DNA of 12,151 nt from Chrysochromulina tobinii. Its lineage: Eukaryota; Haptophyta; Prymnesiales; Chrysochromulinaceae. The position numbers and the translations under genes were made by a program. The DNA lies in NCBI GenBank assembly GCA_001275005.1, contig JWZX01000962.1, positions 1-12,151 on the forward strand, given 5' to 3'. The notes beneath the pieces are model-generated. The model saw only the letters and a program-made list of their open reading frames with translations. It ran no database searches and was not told the origin of the DNA. Positions 8,927 to 12,151 of the stretch are shown here, piece after piece (within the stretch, counting starts at the first letter, position 1; every line of letters starts with the position of its first letter).

Positions 8927-9234
8927 TCCGAGGTGGCGGCGGCGGCCGAGGTGGCAGCGATGGCAGTTGCAGCGATGACAGTGGCCAACCCGACGAGAAC
9001 TGTGGCGGCGGCGAGGCCGTGAGCGGCAGCCGCGATCGCGACGATCGAGGCCCTCAAGCCATCCCAGCACCGGCCCGCGCAGGCGCGCCGTCACGAGCGA
9101 AGAAGCGAACAGTTCGCGAGGAGTTGGCGCGGGGCAGCTGCTCGCGTACTGCTTCGGCTGATGCGCCAGCAAGAGTAGGCGCGGAGGCCGTGGCTCTCGA
9201 AGAGCCGCTTGATGATTGGCTGTGGAACGAATGA
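7237..9234 (+). CDS. Topoisomerase VI subunit B-like GHKL ATPase (TOP6B/MTOPVIB family)
   Basis: Single exon, 665 aa, ATG followed by G. The N-terminal half is a Bergerat-fold (GHKL) ATPase: N box KELFDNALDA with catalytic E26 and Mg-binding N30; G1 box DDGCGF (63-68); G2 box GAFGVGLKA (97-105) followed by VMLWAQ, the Topo VI-type continuation. A GTMVSFTLGG strand and a helix ending SAYLSPTA match the end of the Topo VIB GHKL domain. The expected HHP-containing H2TH module is not visible. Residues about 300-465 look like a transducer domain: VVFLNNKLL (348-356), QWKRECGL (377-384), and a terminal helix after K428 TYV. The tail has helices (about 470-540), a Gly13 run from GGC codons, Gly/Arg-rich linker and a basic AKKR motif. 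Topo VI B dimers, with Topo VIA or SPO11, cleave double-stranded DNA; the meiotic relatives (MTOPVIB, TOPOVIBL) support meiotic break formation. Lack of H2TH favours the meiotic branch (inference). MORC-type ATPases are the main alternative. Confidence 0.82.
8887..8925 (+). repeat. (GGC)13 trinucleotide repeat encoding Gly13
   Basis: Thirteen uninterrupted GGC codons lie inside the Topo VIB-like gene, followed after GTC CGA GGT by a second, impure Gly-rich stretch. The codon purity points to recent slippage expansion rather than selection for Gly with mixed codons. The tract sits in the linker after the conserved domains, where length changes should be tolerated. Confidence 0.9.
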
Positions 9235-10184
9235 TGGAACGAAGACGACAGCCTTGACGTGTGGTGATTAAAGGAGCGCAGTCTTTAGACATCGAGCCCG
9301 AGGCTCGCGAGGCTGTCGCGAGGCTGTCGCGGGTGGCATGGGCTGGCGAGGCCGCCACGGGGGGTAAGGTGCACAGCGACGACGAGAGCATGTACCGGCT
9401 TACCGCCACACGCACACCCTCCGGCCTCACGGAGAGATCTGAGTTGGACGAGAGCGAGCGAGACGAGAGGTACGACGGTAACTGGGTACGCGGTGAACGG
9501 ACGAGCATTCAAGCAAAACCGGGTACCAAGGACGCCACCCGAGACGGACCGCGTGTTGGTCCGTATCACGGTGTTCGTGTACGTGTAGTCTGTAGAGCCA
9601 CAAGTTAGTCCCCCCGGTCCGAACTCACGCGACGGACGAGGCCGCCACGCGCGTATAGAACGCGCGTCGCGTCTCGCGTGGGCGCGGCGTGACGGTCGCC
9701 GATTCGGCGTGCTCCGGGTCCGGTCGGCGTCCCGCCGTGTGCGTGGCCCGCCGCGGACGGTGGCGCTCGCGAGCCCGCTCAGCCGCTCTGGCTCTCCCCG
9801 CGTCGACCGACGCGGCCGTCGTGGCGGGCCGTGAGCCCGCGGCGCGCCGGCTGTAGAGAGCGAGCGTGGCTGCAGGTGGGGCGCGGAGCTGCTCGTTAGT
9901 CGTTAAGATTCGCTGCCGATGGCCGATCTGCCAGTGCCGCGTGACGGAGAGGTGGCACACCGCGCAGAGCCTGGCCGAGAGCCGAGCGATAATCGATGGG
10001 GGGCCGCGTGGGCCGCTCGAACAGTTGGTTTTTTCCCAAGGGGGAAGGGGAGGGATTAATATCTGGATTTGCACACAATCCTCATACCCTGATATTCAAT
10101 ACTGAGTGTGGAGCGTCGGCAGTTCGTGCCCAGCCGGCCCCCTGCAGGCATGCCTGCAGGCCCTCGCCTGCCGAAGCGGCACGG
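9235..10184. other. Gene-poor intergenic region, CpG-dense in the middle
   Basis: No frame here has a supported start and recognisable composition. Visible features are a tandem pair of an 11-nt word at 9307-9317 and 9318-9328, a very CpG-dense block at about 9620-9880 containing an 8-bp stem hairpin (CCGCGTCG / CGACGCGG, 2-nt loop) at 9798-9815, and a purine run around 10036-10055. The first part should include the 3' UTR of the Topo VIB-like gene. No tRNA or rRNA signature was found by eye. Confidence 0.55.
10141..10160. repeat. Perfect 20-bp palindrome
   Basis: Two CCTGCAGG half-arms flank a central CATG, and all 20 bases equal their reverse complement; symmetry stops exactly at both ends. 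It lies 24 bp before the first unit of the tandem repeat array. A perfect palindrome of this length with mixed composition is uncommon by chance. It could be a dimeric protein binding site, a cruciform, or a trace of a mobile-element end. Confidence 0.9.
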
Positions 10185-10404
10185 CACTGTGTTGAAACAC
10201 CATTGTAGGGTAACTACCTGAGTAGTGAAACCCTCCCCCTAGGTCAAAATCTCGCGCCCCACTGTGTTGAAACACCATAGGGTAACTACCTGAGTAGTGA
10301 AACCCTCCCCCTAGGTCAAAATCTCGCGCTCCACTGTGTTGAAACACCATAGGGTAACTACCTGAGTCGGTGAAACCCTCCCCCTAGGTCAAAATCTCGC
10401 GCCG
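10185..10404. repeat. Three-copy tandem repeat of a 72-75-bp hairpin-forming unit
   Basis: Copies run at about 10185-10259 (75 bp), 10260-10331 (72 bp) and 10332-10404 (73 bp). Each starts CACTGTGTTGAAACACCAT and ends near AATCTCGCGC. Copy 1 has a 3-bp insertion after CCAT; copy 3 has an extra base and a substitution (GAGTCGGTGAA instead of GAGTAGTGAA). In each unit GTGTT-GA-AACAC can form a small hairpin, and AGGGT-A-ACTAC-CTGA-GTAGT-GAA-ACCCT a larger two-step hairpin. The inner stem is disrupted in copy 3. A CCTAGG palindrome follows. No database family is recognised. Confidence 0.93.
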
Positions 10405-10673
10405 CCACGGTCGCACGGATCGCGTAATTACAATCGACTTTCGTTCCTTAAAAATCTGTAATCTCCACGAAATTACACGGTCCCGGGTCTTCCGCTTTCG
10501 GACCCGACGACGCGAAACAGGACATGGTAAGCGGTCTTCTAGTACATCGTATGATCAATGATGGCGTCGCACCTCAACGATACATCTTCAACACTTCATG
10601 CTGCAATACGGAGGACAGAATAGGGACTTCAGTCTGTGACAGGACCTTTTGACGTTATGCCCAGCTCATAGCC
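10405..10673. other. Spacer between tandem array and membrane-protein gene
   Basis: No gene is seen. The stretch is less GC-rich than its surroundings, includes a GTAATTAC palindrome near 10425 and a short inverted repeat (CGGGTC ... GACCCG) around 10485-10510. It lies downstream of the minus-strand membrane-protein gene and should contain its 3' UTR and polyadenylation site; none could be assigned. Confidence 0.45.
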
Positions 10674-11396
10674 TCATACGCTGGAAGCGGCCTCAAGCTC
10701 TACGTCGTGCACTTTAGCTTCCTCTGCGCTGCTCGAACGCACCTCGGCGGCGGAGGATTCCAGCAACCTGTTGTGCGCGTGGACGATCTTGGCTGCTGTT
10801 GCCAAGATCGCAAGAGTGACGATCCCCCAGCCGAAATCGTAGAGGTCAGACACGATCTCACACATGGTCTCCGACATTCCTGGATTTCCAGTGGCGTTCA
10901 TCCGCTTAGCGCGAGCCGCCCACACCTCGGGCGCATCGCACACGGAATGCACTTCGAAGAACTTTAGGAACATTTCGAAGCACTCGAGGCCAAATAAAAC
11001 AACCAGTGTGCGGAAGAACGTGCGCAGGATCGGGATCGCGTCTGCAGCGGGCTTGTTCAGCGCACGGCAGCAGAGAACCATTACGATGAGAAGGACAGCC
11101 CGACACGCGTCCTGCAAAACGAACGCGAAGATGGTTGTCGCAGTCGAGGTCCATTCCCACAGCGGCCGAGCCACAGATATGACAATGTGAAATACACACT
11201 CAAAGGTCATCACGCCAATCGTCCACTGAATGCCACGGCGCGGGCTGCATCTGCACCACAGGCAACAGCAGCCCGAAACGGGCCGCGCATCAAACGATTT
11301 CTCGACCGCCAGGATGGGGTCATACACGCGCACAACGGGAATGCTGCCGCCGTTAAACGCGTTGACAACCGCAAAGATGGGGTTATACAGCGGCAT
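10674..11396 (-). CDS. Hypothetical four-helix membrane protein with Cys cluster
   Basis: 240 aa from the first ATG; family not recognised. Four hydrophobic segments are visible at about 58-78, 86-110, 121-147 and 182-206, consistent with a multi-pass membrane protein. Before the first lies CCCLWCRC (43-50), a cluster that could be palmitoylated or bind metal. The C-terminal tail (207-240) is charged, Ala/Ser/Glu-rich and probably cytosolic. There is a candidate N-glycosylation site NAT at 167-169 between segments 3 and 4. The N-terminus has an imperfect duplication, YNPIFAVVNAF (4-14) and YDPILAVEKSF (25-35). Each is preceded by IPVV, and the first IPVV lies upstream of this ATG. So coding probably extends upstream, up to an in-frame stop at 11475-11477, and a spliced 5' exon is likely. 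No signal peptide was identified. Function is unknown; no operon or partner is evident. Confidence 0.6.
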   Translation of the reverse strand: MPLYNPIFAVVNAFNGGSIPVVRVYDPILAVEKSFDARPVSGCCCLWCRCSPRRGIQWTIGVMTFECVFHIVISVARPLWEWTSTATTIFAFVLQDACRAVLLIVMVLCCRALNKPAADAIPILRTFFRTLVVLFGLECFEMFLKFFEVHSVCDAPEVWAARAKRMNATGNPGMSETMCEIVSDLYDFGWGIVTLAILATAAKIVHAHNRLLESSAAEVRSSSAEEAKVHDVELEAASSV

Positions 11397-11461
11397 GGGG
11401 GAGCGGCGCGGCACGACTGGAATCCAAGGGGCCTTCAGCACGGCGGACCGGAAAAGGCGTG

Positions 11462-11491
11462 AAGTCAAGTCAAGTCAAGTCAAGTCAAGTC
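11462..11491. repeat. (AAGTC)6 microsatellite
   Basis: Six perfect copies of the pentanucleotide AAGTC (GACTT on the minus strand), followed by AAAATGG. It lies between the membrane-protein gene (minus) and a possible plus-strand ORF starting at 11495, so its length could affect a 5' UTR or promoter of either. In the minus frame that continues into the membrane protein the repeat contributes a stop at 11475-11477. Confidence 0.95.
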
Positions 11492-11494
11492 AAA

Positions 11495-11824
11495 ATGGCG
11501 GTCGCCTTTCCGCCGCCTTTGGTGCCCATCGCTGGCGCGAGCGATCGGGAGGGCAGATCTCGGCGCAACCGGCACCACTGGAAGGCCCCGAATCGGGGCA
11601 TCATCCCCATCTTCTTGTTCTTGATCATCGCGGCGCACCGAGCTTCAACATCGTGCCTTTTTCAGGAAGTCTACAGTATCCGGATACGGCAATGCAACAC
11701 GGCTCCAGGCCGACGACGGGAGCGATCGGGGGCCTGCGCGAGGGCTGCTACGATGGGCCGAGGTGTCGGTAGGATCTGGCGACCGCCGGCGCCGCGCGTC
11801 GCGCGCGCGCCGGCCCTTCTCTGA
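11495..11824 (+). CDS. Weakly supported ORF with one hydrophobic segment
   Basis: 109 aa starting at an ATG in good context (CAAAATGGCG), directly after the AAGTC microsatellite. A short Pro-containing start and a basic stretch (RSRRNRHHWK) precede a hydrophobic segment GIIPIFLFLIIAA at about 33-45. This would suit a signal anchor. After that the sequence turns into Arg/Ala-rich frame typical of noncoding GC-rich DNA, so only the first half looks coding. A splice donor-like GGTGTCGGT lies near 11761. It may be the first exon of a gene running out of the window, or a chance ORF. No homology is recognised. Confidence 0.22.
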   Translation: MAVAFPPPLVPIAGASDREGRSRRNRHHWKAPNRGIIPIFLFLIIAAHRASTSCLFQEVYSIRIRQCNTAPGRRRERSGACARAATMGRGVGRIWRPPAPRVARAPALL

Positions 11825-12151
11825 CGAGTTTTTGGCTTTTTGGGGCCTGACAACGGCACGTCAATCGATTCTGGCCAGGCAACAAGGGCGGCTGGCGCGG
11901 CGGCGGCCAGAGTGGTCGAGGTCGTTTCTGCGGTGCGCCAAGGGTAGTCGACGGGGGTGTAACGGCGACGGGGGTGCTCTCGCGTCAGCGGGGCAACTTG
12001 ATTACCATCGGTATTACGCGGTATTAGCGAGACTATGCACAACTATGCAGGGTGCCAATCGATAGATCTCGGAACGTAGACCCCCGAACCGCGGAAATTC
12101 GGCTTGCATCGATTAACCGTAACCCACAAACAGCATTTCCAACTTTGTTCA
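11825..12151. other. No feature recognised at the right window end
   Basis: No supported gene, RNA or long repeat is visible. The word CGGTATTA occurs twice close together (about 12009-12026). A minus-strand frame covers much of the first part but has no ATG and no recognisable motif. If the ORF at 11495 is a first exon, this stretch could be intronic. Confidence 0.4.

Noticed and set aside
8752-9508. Minus-strand poly-Ala / Arg-rich frames opposite the (GGC)13 tract
   Set aside because: They are generated by the antisense of the GGC repeat and flanking coding sequence.
9625-10074. Minus-strand frame with a CxxC-like LCAVCH motif
   Set aside because: Only one cysteine pair, no ATG-supported domain, Arg/Ala-rich tail; not convincing as a zinc-finger or retroelement protein.
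10185-10404. CRISPR array
   Set aside because: Whole 72-75-bp units repeat back to back with no unique spacers, and the context is eukaryotic.
11671-12042. Minus-strand frame at the right end
   Set aside because: It has no ATG (opens at TTG) and no motif; it looks like a chance open frame in GC-rich DNA.

Overview
The window reads as nuclear DNA from a GC-rich eukaryote, most likely a unicellular alga or related protist. The evidence is: long ORFs rich in homopolymer tracts (poly-Gly, poly-Pro, poly-Ala, poly-His), a WW domain, a CENP-B/pogo-type transposase with a clear 80-nt GT-AG spliceosomal intron, no bacterial-style operons or ribosome binding sites, and wide intergenic gaps with simple and tandem repeats. 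I cannot name the lineage; a haptophyte or stramenopile would fit, and this is a low-confidence inference. No rRNA, tRNA, CRISPR array or viral gene was recognised.

Layout. (1) 61-3053, minus: a two-exon gene for a large DDE transposase-like protein (DDE_1/pogo/CENP-B type, about 970 aa) with an intact D-D-D triad and a long coiled-coil, basic C-terminal extension. Its 3' end lies in a CT-rich simple tract at the window edge. (2) 3054-3823: intergenic DNA with strong CpG palindromes. (3) 3824-4525, minus: an unrecognised, probably 5'-incomplete basic protein. (4) 4526-5284: a relatively AT-rich gap. (5) 5285-7045, minus: a protein with a START/VASt-like N-terminal region, two polyproline runs and a WW domain. 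(6) 7046-7236: a short head-to-head intergenic region. (7) 7237-9234, plus: a GHKL ATPase closely resembling topoisomerase VI subunit B or its meiotic relative MTOPVIB/TOPOVIBL, with complete N, G1 and G2 ATP-site boxes but no visible H2TH domain and with a pure (GGC)13 tract. (8) 9235-10673: a gene-poor stretch with a perfect 20-bp palindrome followed by three tandem copies of a 72-75-bp hairpin-forming unit. (9) 10674-11396, minus: a four-helix membrane protein with a Cys cluster and a diverged internal duplication. (10) 11397-11494: a possible divergent spacer with an (AAGTC)6 microsatellite, then a weak plus-strand ORF and about 330 bases in which nothing was recognised.

How the genes relate. 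No pathway joins them. The only arrangement suggesting coordination is the divergent pair START-WW / Topo VIB-like, which share under 200 bp of upstream DNA. The Topo VIB-like protein would need a Topo VIA or SPO11 partner encoded elsewhere. The transposase and tandem repeats mark parts of the window as repeat-rich.
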